A stretch of 64,000 bases of DNA from Paenibacillus alba (GTDB taxonomy: Bacteria > Bacillota > Bacilli > Paenibacillales > NBRC-103111), in NCBI RefSeq assembly GCF_013204855.1, contig NZ_JABMKZ010000010.1:124001-188000 (forward strand), given 5' to 3'. The position numbers were made by a program, and so were the translations under genes. The notes under the pieces were generated by a model. That model ran no database searches and was not told where the DNA came from. It saw nothing but the letters and a program-made list of their open reading frames with translations. Shown here piece after piece: positions 10,019 through 20,400 of this stretch; position 1 is the stretch's first letter, and every line of letters begins with the position of its first letter.

Positions 10019-10056
10019 CAGGATACCTTTCCTCAACATAGAGGTCAGATATCCTG
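10019..10056 (-). terminator. Terminator after the hemerythrin-like gene
   Basis: CAGGATAC and GATATCCTG arms with inner CCTC/GAGG pairing, followed on the minus strand by TTTTCC. Confidence 0.65.
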
Positions 10057-10098
10057 CTAATAAGATTTGGACTTATGGGAAGGCCTTCTTGGTATGTA

Positions 10099-10629
10099 CT
10101 AAGACAATTGTTCTACGATTGGATCGATGAGCGGGTAGACCAGCTCTTCCTCCAACGTGAAATGTTTAAGCAAGATGAGACAGGCTGTCATTAGTTCAGA
10201 TGCCATCAGATGCAGAAACTCCATATCTATCGGTACTTTCATCGCATTCACACCATCAACGAATGCCTGCACGACTCTTTTGGCCAAGTCATGATCCTGC
10301 TCTAAAACCGTGATGGAACGAGAGAAGGAGAGAGCCATCGCTCCATTCAAGTACGCTTGCAGTTGAGGAAATAAATCCTGCTCCTCCCATTCCGAATGCT
10401 GCTCCAGCTCCTCCACAAGGTAGAGAATCCGATCCTGGAGTTCAATCAGCTTACACATTCCTATGGAGCAATCCACTAGGGAGTATAAGGAAGCTGCCAT
10501 TGTACGGATTTCGGTGAGCTGCTCGCGCATCTGCAAATGCTCTTCTTTAAGGCGCTCCACGAGCATTGGAAAGTAGCTGGGATCCAAAGTCGTCTCCCTA
10601 TTCGTTCGAATGCTCAAACGGTCGATCAT
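10099..10629 (-). CDS. Hemerythrin-like (HHE) protein
   Basis: A 176-residue cytoplasmic four-helix protein with the spaced His/Glu pattern of hemerythrin HHE domains: EEHLQM (helix 1), QHSEWEEQDLFP (helix 2), EQDHDLAKR (helix 3) and LKHFTLEEELVYP (helix 4). These would hold a di-iron site binding oxygen or nitric oxide. The start at 10629 has AAGGAGG 8 bases upstream; an upstream in-frame ATG at 10674 lacks one. It lies 97 bases downstream of a chemotaxis receptor on the same strand, suggesting a link to oxygen or redox sensing, although this is inferred from position only. Confidence 0.8.
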   Translation of the reverse strand: MIDRLSIRTNRETTLDPSYFPMLVERLKEEHLQMREQLTEIRTMAASLYSLVDCSIGMCKLIELQDRILYLVEELEQHSEWEEQDLFPQLQAYLNGAMALSFSRSITVLEQDHDLAKRVVQAFVDGVNAMKVPIDMEFLHLMASELMTACLILLKHFTLEEELVYPLIDPIVEQLS

Positions 10630-10726
10630 TAGACATCCTCCTTCAATTAAACTACCCCACTTCCGCATTATCATTGTATGCAGGAGGGGGCCGTTAACAT
10701 GCGAAGGATTTACACAGGATAAGCCT

Positions 10727-12937
10727 TTAACGTACTCGACTTTCTGTCAAATGGAACTGATTGACAAGCTGCAGCAGCGATTCGGTAATCGCCCCAACAT
10801 CCCCCGTCGTTTGACGCACGTGAAGCATATCCTGCAGAAGCTCCTGAACCGTGCGCTCCACCTCAGCAGAGATTTGGCGGTTTTCCTTGCTCACGCCTGC
10901 GACCTTCTCCATCAGCGCCACTACTTCCTCCACTACTTGCGTCTTCATCGTATCGTGGGCGTTGGCGCTGCTAAGAATTTCTGAAGCCGCCGCAACGATT
11001 TGCGTCCCTTCCAGCACAACCTGCGTGCCTTCTTCCATCGAAATGAAAGCTTCATTGGCGTGGCGTTCAATTTGTTCAATCGTCTCATTGATCTCTGTCG
11101 TCGACTTTTTCGTAAGATCAGCCAACTTGCGAATCTCCCCAGCCACGACGGCAAAACCTTTGCCGTGTTCTCCCACTCTGGCTGCTTCGATCGAAGCATT
11201 CAGCGAAAGCAGATTCGTCTGCGCGGAGATTTCCTCAATCACCTGAAGCAGCTTCGGAATTTCCTGCGTCGTTTGCAAAAATGTTTGAATCGCCCGATTC
11301 GTTTCTGCCACCTTGGCCGAAATATGATTCATTTTATCCCCGATACGACCCACTTCGTCTTGCGCCACAGCAATTTGCCCTGAAGCCTTTTCTTCTAGTT
11401 CACGCAGGGTGCCGCTCATATTTTGAGTGACATCCTTGGCGATATCAATATCCTTCAGCTGACCGCGCAGGGAGCGGATCATATTATGAATCTGAGTGCT
11501 CATACGTCCTGTCGATTGTTCCGTCGAACCTGTCGATTCATTCATTCGTTCTTGGCTTACCTGAACTTCGGCTGCCGCTTGTTTGACTTGCAGCATAATG
11601 CCTTCGAGCGAATCAATCATATTATTGATCCATTTGGCTAATTCCTGCGTTTCATCGCCGGCGAACTCCTGCACCTTGAGACGCTGCGTCAGGTCGCCGC
11701 TGCCTTCAGCATTTAGTCGAATGAATTTATTAATCTGCGAGAGCTGCTTAACAATCGGATTGCTCCCTATGTGTCTGAACAGATTTGCCCCGATAAGGCC
11801 ATACAATAAACTGCCCCCAGCCAGACATGCTGCCCCGATCACATTGGAAACATGACCATTCAACAGCCAGAAGCCTGCGGCCGAAAGGAGGATAAAACCG
11901 ATCATATAGCGAAGCTGCAAGCTGAACAATTTCCAATCGATACTGCGAATCCGGTACACTTCCTCCAGATCTCCTTCGCACATCATCCCCCATACATCCG
12001 GGCAATGCGGCAGCTGGAAGGTGACTCCCTTGCCAATGACAGAAATATGTCGATAATCGGAATAACCAGGGAACTCCACGAATAGATTATTTCCCTTAGC
12101 AATCGTTCCTGCAACCCCCGGATGAAGTTGTCCAGTAGCCGGATCCGTAAAGATAAGCTCAAGCTCCGTATGCTGTTTCACACCAACTATGCCATAATCC
12201 GTGCGTACGCCATCCTTGAGATTGTCACCATGTGTAAATGTAAGATCTTCAAACCGGCTTCGGGACAATGCAGTGCCAGGGGCAATATGCGTATTCAAAA
12301 CAGGTTTAGCCATGAACAAATAATTATCGCCAGAATCCGGATACACATGTCCCGACTCTCGCTGGATCAAGTCCCCAAGCACGTCATTAGGTACACGCCC
12401 GCAAAGAGCTCCCTTCCAAATCCCGTTCTCCATCATGGGAACGATAAAAGTCAGCGTCATTTCATCATGAAATGGGGAGGTGCTGGGACCAATTTGCAAG
12501 GTCAACGGGTCCGAGTACGGTCCGAATAAGCATTTATTACCTTTACGCGCTTCCTCTAATCCTTTGTGAAGTACACTTCCTGCGTCATATTTCTTCCCTT
12601 TATGTGTAGGGTAAGTCGAATGGATTACCGTCGCTGTTTCATTTAAAATAAAAATTTCTGATAAATCTGCACCACTCTTTTGAGCCGCGAATAGCAATCG
12701 TTCAATATGCGTCTCATCCTGTGACAGATTCTCTGACGAAGTTGCCAGCAATTCCGTTAATTGTTCCAACAAACGATCCAAATTAGCCCAATAGGACGTT
12801 ACCCAGCTTCTTAAAATGTCCGTTCTCGTGTGAGCAATGCCCTCAAATATATGGGCTACATCCTCCTTGATACCGCGATTCAGACGATATGACCACCACA
12901 ATGGCAGTCCTTTGCGAATTCCAAGCCATTCAAACAT
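10727..12937 (-). CDS. Methyl-accepting chemotaxis protein with N-terminal soluble sensor
   Basis: A 736-residue receptor. The N-terminal 340 residues are hydrophilic, with no membrane segment at the start, and resemble a Cache/PAS-type sensor. Two close hydrophobic segments follow (about 345-390), then a HAMP-like linker and a long coiled coil with the conserved signalling tip ([20 protein letters not shown] and [15 protein letters not shown]). This order (soluble sensor, membrane hairpin, HAMP, signalling domain) is the Aer arrangement, pointing to an internal signal such as redox or oxygen. Start at 12937 with GGAGGGG 7 bases upstream; an ATG at 12967 is in frame but unsupported. The hemerythrin gene follows. 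Confidence 0.85.
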   Translation of the reverse strand: MFEWLGIRKGLPLWWSYRLNRGIKEDVAHIFEGIAHTRTDILRSWVTSYWANLDRLLEQLTELLATSSENLSQDETHIERLLFAAQKSGADLSEIFILNETATVIHSTYPTHKGKKYDAGSVLHKGLEEARKGNKCLFGPYSDPLTLQIGPSTSPFHDEMTLTFIVPMMENGIWKGALCGRVPNDVLGDLIQRESGHVYPDSGDNYLFMAKPVLNTHIAPGTALSRSRFEDLTFTHGDNLKDGVRTDYGIVGVKQHTELELIFTDPATGQLHPGVAGTIAKGNNLFVEFPGYSDYRHISVIGKGVTFQLPHCPDVWGMMCEGDLEEVYRIRSIDWKLFSLQLRYMIGFILLSAAGFWLLNGHVSNVIGAACLAGGSLLYGLIGANLFRHIGSNPIVKQLSQINKFIRLNAEGSGDLTQRLKVQEFAGDETQELAKWINNMIDSLEGIMLQVKQAAAEVQVSQERMNESTGSTEQSTGRMSTQIHNMIRSLRGQLKDIDIAKDVTQNMSGTLRELEEKASGQIAVAQDEVGRIGDKMNHISAKVAETNRAIQTFLQTTQEIPKLLQVIEEISAQTNLLSLNASIEAARVGEHGKGFAVVAGEIRKLADLTKKSTTEINETIEQIERHANEAFISMEEGTQVVLEGTQIVAAASEILSSANAHDTMKTQVVEEVVALMEKVAGVSKENRQISAEVERTVQELLQDMLHVRQTTGDVGAITESLLQLVNQFHLTESRVR

Positions 12938-13108
12938 CCCAAATCCCCTCCGATAGTCACATTTCAAGTGACTTTATTTAACATTTCTTAATCGACATTC
13001 TATAGCTGATTTCGACGTAAAGCAAGACAAAAAGTGATGTTTCGCAAAATAATTATCCAATCCGAAAATCACGGCATTTCTTGTCGTTTTATTTATGTGT
13101 CAGGTATA

Positions 13109-13137
13109 TTGACATAATTTTCTGAAAAATCTACAAT
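13109..13137 (+). promoter_or_regulatory. Sigma-A promoter for the ATP-grasp operon
   Basis: TTGACA (13109-13114) and TACAAT (13132-13137) with 17 bases between. It points to the ATP-grasp gene about 145 bases downstream. The rest of the 348-base gap between this operon and the chemotaxis gene shows no gene. Confidence 0.7.
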
Positions 13138-13285
13138 GAAAGAAATAACCGTTTCTTTTCAATCTTTAGCGTTATATTTTCTCACATCAAAATGAATTCA
13201 GATCAGAAAGGAGGCCTGGTTTCTGCTTCGGGCCCGCGTCAATAGATAGCTTCCGATGCATCGTTCAAGAAACCAGGAAGCTGCG

Positions 13286-14743
13286 ATGTCTAAACCTGAG
13301 AATCTGGTCACCACCCCTTATGATCCGCGCCCGTTTTTTGATGAAATGTTTATGAATGCTTATTCGGTAAGATCACATTATCAAACGGTTTTCCGGCAAT
13401 TCATGTCCATGAAGGCGGGGAGTTTAAACAAGCGCCAATCGGCCACCATGAAGCGCATGATGGAAGAAGGTATTACGTTCACCCTGTATAGCCCCGACCA
13501 AGCAGAACCTCTGGAACGCACGATTCCTTTCGATCCTATCCCACGCATTATTCCTCGAGACGAATGGCTGAAGTTGGAAAAAGGGCTGCAACAACGCGTT
13601 AAGGCGCTGAATCTATTTCTCAAAGATATTTATCATGATCAGAACATCCTGAAAGAAGGCATTATTCCAAGAAAAATGGTCATGTCCAATTGCTATTTCC
13701 GCCCCGAGATGATGCGGCTGTCTATACCGAACGATGTGTACGTCACTGTCTCAGGCATCGATTTAATCCGTGATGAGCATGGTGAATATTTTGTACTGGA
13801 AGATAACCTGCGCTCGCCATCTGGCTTCTCCTATTTGTATAAAAGCCGTTCAATCATGACTCACTTGTTCCCGGAGCTTGTTTTCAGTCATTCGATTCAA
13901 GATATTGAACATAGCTTAAATGTCTTTCTATCCGCCCTGCGCAGACTGAGCCCTTCCGGCAAATCCGATCCAGTTATTGGTTTGCTTACACCTGGCTGTT
14001 ACAATTCTGCTTACTTCGAACATACGTTCTTGGCGCAGCAAATGGGCATTCAGCTTGTAGAAGGACACGATCTCGTTGTCATTGACCATAAGGTCTATAT
14101 TCGCGGCATCAAAGGACTTCGCCAAATTGATGTTTTGTATCGCAGAATTGATGATGATTTCCTGGATCCTCTTGCTTTCGACCCCAGTTCCATGCTGGGT
14201 GTCGCCGGTATTATGAACGCTTATCGCGCTGGCAACATCAACATTGTCAATGCCCCGGGAACTGGCGTGGCTGACGATAAAGCCATTTATGCCTACGTGC
14301 CGGATATGGTTCGTTACTATTTAAATGAAGAACCTATTCTGAAGAACGTACCTACTTACATTTTATCCAGACCGGAGGAACGGGAGCATGTGCTGCAGCA
14401 CCTGGACGAAATGGTCGTCAAAGAGACCTCGCTCTCTGGCGGGTATGGGATGCTTATCGGGCCGTCGGCCACTGAACATGAAATTGCTGATTTTAGACTT
14501 AAAATCCTCGCAGATCCTGACCGGTATATCGCTCAGCCCACCATCCAATTATCTCGAGCCCCGGTAATGATGGACGGTCAAATGGCAGCTAGACATATTG
14601 ATCTTCGAGCCTTCGTCATTGCCGGAGACAACATTCAAGTCATACCCGGCGGGCTCACGCGTGTCGCTCTGAAAGAAGGTTCACTCGTCGTCAACTCCTC
14701 GCAAGGCGGAGGCTGCAAGGATACTTGGGTCACTCATTCCTAA
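13286..14743 (+). CDS. Circularly permuted ATP-grasp protein (type 2; DUF404/DUF407)
   Basis: 485 residues, cytoplasmic. Recognisable segments of the circularly permuted ATP-grasp family include the N-terminal YDPRPFFDEMF block, DNLRSPSGFSYLYKSR, the nucleotide-loop-like ETSLSGGYGM, and HIDLRAFVIAG near the C-terminus. Family members are predicted to form an amide or peptide bond using ATP. The reaction of this group has not been settled to my knowledge. The start at 13286 has AGGAAG 6 bases upstream; an in-frame ATG at 13256 lacks a nearby ribosome site. It is the first gene of a three-gene operon with alpha-E and transglutaminase-like proteins, a combination that recurs across bacteria and implies one shared pathway. 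Confidence 0.85.
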   Translation: MSKPENLVTTPYDPRPFFDEMFMNAYSVRSHYQTVFRQFMSMKAGSLNKRQSATMKRMMEEGITFTLYSPDQAEPLERTIPFDPIPRIIPRDEWLKLEKGLQQRVKALNLFLKDIYHDQNILKEGIIPRKMVMSNCYFRPEMMRLSIPNDVYVTVSGIDLIRDEHGEYFVLEDNLRSPSGFSYLYKSRSIMTHLFPELVFSHSIQDIEHSLNVFLSALRRLSPSGKSDPVIGLLTPGCYNSAYFEHTFLAQQMGIQLVEGHDLVVIDHKVYIRGIKGLRQIDVLYRRIDDDFLDPLAFDPSSMLGVAGIMNAYRAGNINIVNAPGTGVADDKAIYAYVPDMVRYYLNEEPILKNVPTYILSRPEEREHVLQHLDEMVVKETSLSGGYGMLIGPSATEHEIADFRLKILADPDRYIAQPTIQLSRAPVMMDGQMAARHIDLRAFVIAGDNIQVIPGGLTRVALKEGSLVVNSSQGGGCKDTWVTHS

Positions 14744-14767
14744 AGAAAGATTGGAGGCCAGAGGAAT

Positions 14768-15727
14768 ATGGTCATGATGGGACGAACAGCGGAAGCTTTA
14801 TTCTGGATTGGCAGGTATGCAGAACGAACAGAGAATCATGCGAGGTTAATCGATGTCTATTATCATATCCGCGAGGAGCGGGAGAGCACGAACGGCCAAT
14901 CCTGGAGCCGACTTATTGATACGATCGGTGATCGCGCAGCGTTCATAGAACAGTACGGCAGCTTCACCGAGCAGCATGTCCTGCAATATATAACTTTAGA
15001 TAAAATCAATGCCAATTCTTTGCTCGCTTGTACGAATCATGCCCGCGCTAATCTCCGGAATATTCGCGAGAAAATGCCTGCAGAGCTATGGGACATTATG
15101 AACGGCTTGTATTTGTGGCTCAAAGAAAAAGAAGTGCGTGACATCACGGCCGACTCTCCACATCTTTTCTATCGTTTTATTCGTGATACACTGTCGATGT
15201 TTCAAGGGGCTGCTACCTCGGTCATGCCTCGCCAAAATGAATGGTATTTCGTAGAAGCCGGCCGCTATCTGGAAAGAGCCGAGAATCTGCTGCGCTTGCT
15301 TCAATCCTTATGCCAGGATTATGCGAGAGAAGAGCTTTCGTCCTATCCGCTTATGCTTTCCGTTTTGAAATCAGTCAGCGGGTATGAATCCTATCGCAGA
15401 GAGTATGCCGATACCGTTACCCTCAGCAGCATCATTAAGTTTCTTATGCTTAACGATACCTTCCCACGTTCCATCAGCTTCTCCTTTCAAGCGTTAGAAC
15501 GCTCCTTAAAAGGGATTCAATTAGATGACCCGGATCTCGGCAATACCGTTCACAAGCTAGCTAAGCTGGCAGGGAAAGTCCAAGCAAACCTCGCTTGCAT
15601 GGATGAGGACGATATTTTATCCGGTAAATTGGAAATGACGCTGCAAGCACTCCGTGAATCCTGCAACCTCATGGGCATTCGGATGTCGAAAGTCTTTTTT
15701 CCCTCCCGGGAGGAGGTTATCGCATGA
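14768..15727 (+). CDS. Alpha-E domain protein (DUF403)
   Basis: A 319-residue all-helical protein beginning with the typical RTAEALFWIGRYAERTENHARL segment and containing the RYLERAENLLRLL repeat. Both are hallmarks of the alpha-E family, which nearly always accompanies circularly permuted ATP-grasp and transglutaminase-like genes. Its biochemical role is unknown. GGAGG lies 10 bases before the ATG. Its stop codon overlaps the next start by four bases (ATGA), so translation of the two is coupled. Confidence 0.88.
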   Translation: MVMMGRTAEALFWIGRYAERTENHARLIDVYYHIREERESTNGQSWSRLIDTIGDRAAFIEQYGSFTEQHVLQYITLDKINANSLLACTNHARANLRNIREKMPAELWDIMNGLYLWLKEKEVRDITADSPHLFYRFIRDTLSMFQGAATSVMPRQNEWYFVEAGRYLERAENLLRLLQSLCQDYAREELSSYPLMLSVLKSVSGYESYRREYADTVTLSSIIKFLMLNDTFPRSISFSFQALERSLKGIQLDDPDLGNTVHKLAKLAGKVQANLACMDEDDILSGKLEMTLQALRESCNLMGIRMSKVFFPSREEVIA

Positions 15728-16587
15728 TGAAGCTGGAGATTACGCATATCACACGCTATTCTTACACCGAAACGGCGCAGGACAGTGTCAATGAAGTACG
15801 GTTAACCCCGCTGACTGACAATCGGCAAGCCTGCTATCACCACAGCATTACCACCGAACCAGTTTCTGCTTTCTTCACCTACTCGGATTTCTTCCATAAT
15901 CGCGTGCATGCTTTTACGGTCAATCCTATTCATCGTGAGCTGACGATCAAAATGATGTCTACGGTTGTCACGCACGACAACGACAATATCCCTTCGGACA
16001 TCGCTTCTCCTTATGAGGAGAAGGCGATGCGGTTTAGCGATACTTTCCAAAATGAATACGCCGAATACCTGCTGCCTACAAGCTATACAGGACTGACGCC
16101 TGAGATCAAATCCTATTCAGACGCCATTCCCGATCAAGGCGTCAGCCTCTATGAGCTGATGCGTAATATTTACACAACGATCAATCGGGATTTCACGTAT
16201 GATATTTCGGCAACATCCGTTCAGACCACTGTAAGTGAAATGCTGCAATTCAAACGTGGCGTTTGCCAAGACTACTCTCATTTCATGATTGCGATTTGCC
16301 GTGACAAAGGTATTCCCACCCGGTATGTGAGCGGCTATCACTTCGTAGGAGACCTGCAGGGTGGCAGCGCGGATTTCACGCAAGCCTCCCACGCTTGGGT
16401 GGAGTGCTTGATACCAGGCTCCGGTTGGTTTGGCTTTGATCCTACCAATAACTGCGAAGTCAACTGGCGTTACATTAAATTGGGACATGGCCGCGACTAC
16501 AATGATATCGTTCCTGTCAAAGGTGTTTATCGCGGAGCTGGTCAACAGGATTTGGAAGTTATTGTGGATGTTAAACTGATCGGATAA
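15724..16587 (+). CDS. Transglutaminase-like cysteine protease family protein
   Basis: 287 residues with an N-terminal beta domain (EITHITRYSYTETAQDSVNEV, typical of bacterial transglutaminase N) and a papain-like core. The catalytic triad is intact: Cys181 in RGVCQDYSH, His223 in SHAWVE, Asp239 in GFDPTNN. No signal peptide is visible, so it acts in the cytoplasm. With the ATP-grasp and alpha-E neighbours it probably makes or cleaves a peptide or isopeptide product. Start overlaps the previous gene by four bases; ATG at 15727 is an alternative. Confidence 0.88.
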   Translation: MMKLEITHITRYSYTETAQDSVNEVRLTPLTDNRQACYHHSITTEPVSAFFTYSDFFHNRVHAFTVNPIHRELTIKMMSTVVTHDNDNIPSDIASPYEEKAMRFSDTFQNEYAEYLLPTSYTGLTPEIKSYSDAIPDQGVSLYELMRNIYTTINRDFTYDISATSVQTTVSEMLQFKRGVCQDYSHFMIAICRDKGIPTRYVSGYHFVGDLQGGSADFTQASHAWVECLIPGSGWFGFDPTNNCEVNWRYIKLGHGRDYNDIVPVKGVYRGAGQQDLEVIVDVKLIG

Positions 16588-16656
16588 TTCCTCGCTTAGC
16601 CCCCATATTTAGTGTAGAATGATTCCGAAGACAGTTTACAACTAAGAGGTGTTCCA

Positions 16657-16962
16657 ATGTCCATAAGCTTCACTTCATCCATCATAAATCGATTAAAAAA
16701 AGAGATTGCAGAGGATCAACAGAAAAGCATCGACGAACAGAAGAAGAAAGAAAAAGTAATCTCCAAAATGAATCAACTGCAAAGAGATATCAAACTAAGC
16801 AATTCGGCTAGCGATTTAAACAGCAAAATGTCCAGAATGAACAAAATGAAAGAAGAAATCAAACGCATTGACCTTTCTCAAGCTGCTTTAGTTAAACAAT
16901 TGACAGCTAAGCGTGCTGCGCTGCAAGAGCAAATCGCCAAAGATCAACAACTAGAGAAATAA
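16657..16962 (+). CDS. Small coiled-coil protein of unknown function
   Basis: 101 residues, very rich in Lys, Glu and Gln, with heptad-like spacing over most of its length (for example KKKEKVISKMNQLQRDIKL). No signal peptide or membrane segment. A start at ATG 16657 has AAGAGG upstream. A strong terminator follows. No family is recognised; it may be a structural or nucleoid-associated helix. Confidence 0.65.
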   Translation: MSISFTSSIINRLKKEIAEDQQKSIDEQKKKEKVISKMNQLQRDIKLSNSASDLNSKMSRMNKMKEEIKRIDLSQAALVKQLTAKRAALQEQIAKDQQLEK

Positions 16963-16996
16963 AAACAACCTCGCGGGACAGACTTTTCAGCCAAAT

Positions 16997-17051
16997 CACA
17001 AAAAGACGGATCTCACACACGGATGAACAGTGTGAAATCCGTCTTTTTGTG
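16997..17051 (+). terminator. Strong terminator
   Basis: Arms CACAAAAAGACGGAT and ATCCGTCTTTTTGTG enclose a further TCACAC/GTGTGA stem. The T-rich 3' arm ends transcription after the coiled-coil gene. Confidence 0.85.
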
Positions 17052-17163
17052 ACGAAAAATTTCAAAAAAGGCTCAGTAAATAAAAGGAATTCAAGTGTAA
17101 ATGTGGAATAACTACATTAACCTACATGCTAGAAAAAAAGAAGATAAACAGGGAGGTTTTCTG

Positions 17164-17400
17164 ATGAAATCAACAGGTATCGTTAGAAAAGTAGATGAGT
17201 TGGGACGCATTGTTTTGCCGATTGAACTCCGACGCACACTTCATATTGACATTGGCGATGCCATTGAGGTTTATGTGGATCCGGAACGAATAACACTTAA
17301 AAAGTACATGCCTGCCTGCGTATTCTGCGGTAACTTCGAAAATATGACTTATTTCAAAGGAAAGCTGGTCTGCGGTACCTGCGTTGATGAAATCGTTTAG
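17164..17400 (+). CDS. AbrB-family transition regulator with C-terminal Cys4 motif
   Basis: 78 residues. The N-terminal half (STGIVRKVDELGRIVLPIEL) is the swapped-hairpin DNA-binding domain of AbrB/SpoVT proteins. The C-terminal half has CVFC and CGTC pairs 17 residues apart, which resemble a zinc-binding ribbon and are absent from AbrB itself. The start at 17164 has GGGAGG 7 bases upstream; the longer frame from 17101 has no ribosome site. It probably binds DNA as a multimer; its targets cannot be inferred. Confidence 0.85.
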   Translation: MKSTGIVRKVDELGRIVLPIELRRTLHIDIGDAIEVYVDPERITLKKYMPACVFCGNFENMTYFKGKLVCGTCVDEIV

Positions 17401-17423
17401 CTCCTAAAGCCCCCCCTCTCTAA

Positions 17424-17479
17424 AAAAGGCACTATGCCGCGCAGCTGAACGTTATCAGCTAGGCGACTCAGTGCCTTTT
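17424..17479. terminator. Bidirectional terminator between convergent genes
   Basis: Arms AAAAGGCACT (17424-17433) and AGTGCCTTTT (17470-17479) with an inner AGCTGA/TCAGCT stem. Usable by the AbrB-type gene (plus) and the glycosidase (minus). Confidence 0.8.
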
Positions 17480-17486
17480 GTCCATT

Positions 17487-20400
17487 CTATTTCACTTCGA
17501 TATGAACTTGATCTTGGCGATAGACTGCCAGCAATTTCCCTTCCGTATCTGCCGCGAACATGACTGTACGCTCTGCTTCCAGCTCGAAAACATAGCTCCG
17601 ACCCGTAACAGGATCTTTCACCTCAATCTCGGTATCTACGCTAAACTCCGATACGAAGATAAACAAGGAGCCTTCCGCAAAGCTGAGCTTCCGCCCATAA
17701 ACACCAGGCAGCTGCCCGCCTTTAACCCAAGTGAGCTCAGCTTGCACACCAGCCTCTGCCAATGCGAAATGATACAACGCCTCGACGCTTTCACTTCGTT
17801 CATTCAGTTCAACCGGAAGCGGACACCAGATTAGTTTTCCTTTGCCCAGCTCATAGGTCTCAACGACCCCATGTTGGGAATTCCATGTACCGCTGTTTCC
17901 TGTTCCACTCGACAAAGCCACCTCTTTATTCAGCTGCGCAATACGATCGCCACCGAAGGAAACCGGATGTACCTTTCCGTTCAGCACCATAGCTTCCTCA
18001 CGCAGAACGTTGCTTAACACGGTGTCGCCGACAACCTCGGTCAATCGCGCCACGGGTGTCCAATATTCATTTAGCCCAAGTGGCCCTGTAAATAATAGAG
18101 TGCCTCCATTGGAACGCACATGTGCTGCAAGCTTTTCTAATGCAGCATCGCTGAAATTATGCGCACTTGGTACGATGATCAGCTTAGGATGAGCTTGAGC
18201 CAATGCGTCCAAATGATACTCGCCAAGTCCGCGGAAAGGCACATTCATCGAGTAAGCCAGTGTTCGCGTGAGTTTGGATGTGGCATCGCCAGCTAATTTC
18301 CGCGTAGAGAAATCATTGGAGTAAGGGAATACAGCTACGACTTCCTCCAGCTTTCGATCCACGAACAAGTCACGAATGCTGCCCATGAACGAACCAAAGT
18401 CATAAGAGACATCTGCTTCCGGCTTCTCCGTTCCATCTGCCCGAAGCGCCCCGATATGGGATTCATTGATATTGTTCATGTAGAAGTTGATATTCCAAAT
18501 CCATTGAACGGCTCCCGCTCCACCCGTTGCAAACGAATAGGCATATTTACGCTCAAGAATATTGCGCAGCTCGTGTTCGGAGCGTTTTGCGCGGCCATCT
18601 GCCGTTTCTACATACATGATCCCTGTTTCTTGAATCAAACTTGGCTTATCCGGTGCTTTGGAGAAAATACCGTCCCAAACCAGTTGATCCATTAACCACC
18701 ATGTATGAACCGTCGTATAATCAACCGCATCTGCATAGAAAAATGGAGAAGGGCGCTGAGCTCCCAAGCCTTCATCTTGTCCTACTGTCGCCAAATGCGC
18801 CGGATTAATACTGCGAATTGTGGCAATTAATTCATGCGCCCAGCGATTGTGCATATCCATCGTAAACAGCGTGTAATCCAGCCACGGAGATCCTTTTTTC
18901 TCCAGCGTCTCGGTTGTGTTCATATTCATATCAGCAACGTCCGGTAAACGCACACTTGCAAAATCCGGCAGTTCTTCCGTTGTCATATTCCAACGCTCTT
19001 GCAGCTTGCGGATATCACGATGCCGAGTCTCGAGCCAGTTCACAAAAGCGTCCTGTTCGAAGCGGTCATGCGCTGACTGGGGACCGGCAAAAGGCTTGTT
19101 CGGGTTAAACATGGACGGTTCGTTGATCAGATCCCAGTGCACGTTCGTCGTGTTTTGATGCCTGGAAACGATCGAAGAGATGAATCGTTTTTGTGCTTCA
19201 ACGCTGCGCGGATCCAGATAAGGGTTAACCCCTTCCCATAGTTCTGGTGTGAAAGCAAAGAAGTTGAACGTTACTTCAATGTTATGTCTTTTGCAAGTCA
19301 AAATGAAAGCATCAATGGAACGCAGAACTTCCTCATAAGGATGCCCATCCACAAACATAACTTGACGCCAAGCCGACCAAATTCCCGTGCGCAGCAAATT
19401 AATCCCCGCTTTAACCATTTGCGCAATATCTCGATCCCATACGGATACGTTTGGCATGAATAAGAATTTGCGCGCCACATCGCTCGTCATATAAGTCATT
19501 CCTACAATCGGCAGCGGACGTCCATCTTTCTTAAAATAGTCGCGGTCACAAGACAGCGGTGTGCCCTCACGAAGCAGTTGCGCATCATAGCCCCAGTAGC
19601 CTTGGTTAAAAATACGCGTTTCGCCTGTATTCGCAACAGCCGTACAAACAGCCGTGTAATAGCCGGCTTCGATATCAACCGGAACATTCACCTTATGATA
19701 TGTTAGCTCCCGAGACGCTTTCATTTGGAATTCAGTTGTCCACACAGGCACGGAATGTCCGTCTTTCTTCACTTCAACAGTGAATGTCCAACCTGTATTC
19801 TCAGAGTTGTCCCCGAAGCGATTGGCGAGAGTTTGCAATTGCACAGTCAGCGCTGCGCGATCACCTGGGTCATAGCACGCATAGTTCGGTTTGAACCAGA
19901 TTTCAGTCACACCTCTGGCTGTGAAGGCAGACAGTTCTTTCAGCAACGTTGTCCCCCCCTGTGTCCAGAACGTATCATCAGTAACCAGATTTGCAAAAAT
20001 CCAGCGACCGCCTGCGAAATCCCCCTTCGTATTTTCCAAAAGTACGATAGGTGCCGCAATCTCTCGTTCTTCACGTGAAATCCCTTTAAGAAGCGGGATC
20101 AGATGAGCATCCATGGGACCGCTGGAACCTACTTGACCTGGGTGATCATCGGCACGTGTTACATGAAGAACAAGACCAACCGTAGGCTGAACAGTCAGCA
20201 GTGCTTCTTTGCCAGCAAGCAAGGCAAGCTCTGAATGTGCTGCATAACGAGCAATTGGTGACGGATCAACAGGCAGAACTTCATGGATTTGAAGCTGCTG
20301 ATGGTACGCTGTTTGTTCCGCCTCTAATTCCCAGTCAGATGCACCTGCATAAACGGGATTTCGGAAAGGCGCACTCCCCACATGAATAAGCCCCTTGCCC

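Noticed and set aside
10610..12529. Several plus-strand frames opposite the chemoreceptor gene
   Set aside because: They are antisense to a clear long receptor gene with recognisable signalling motifs.
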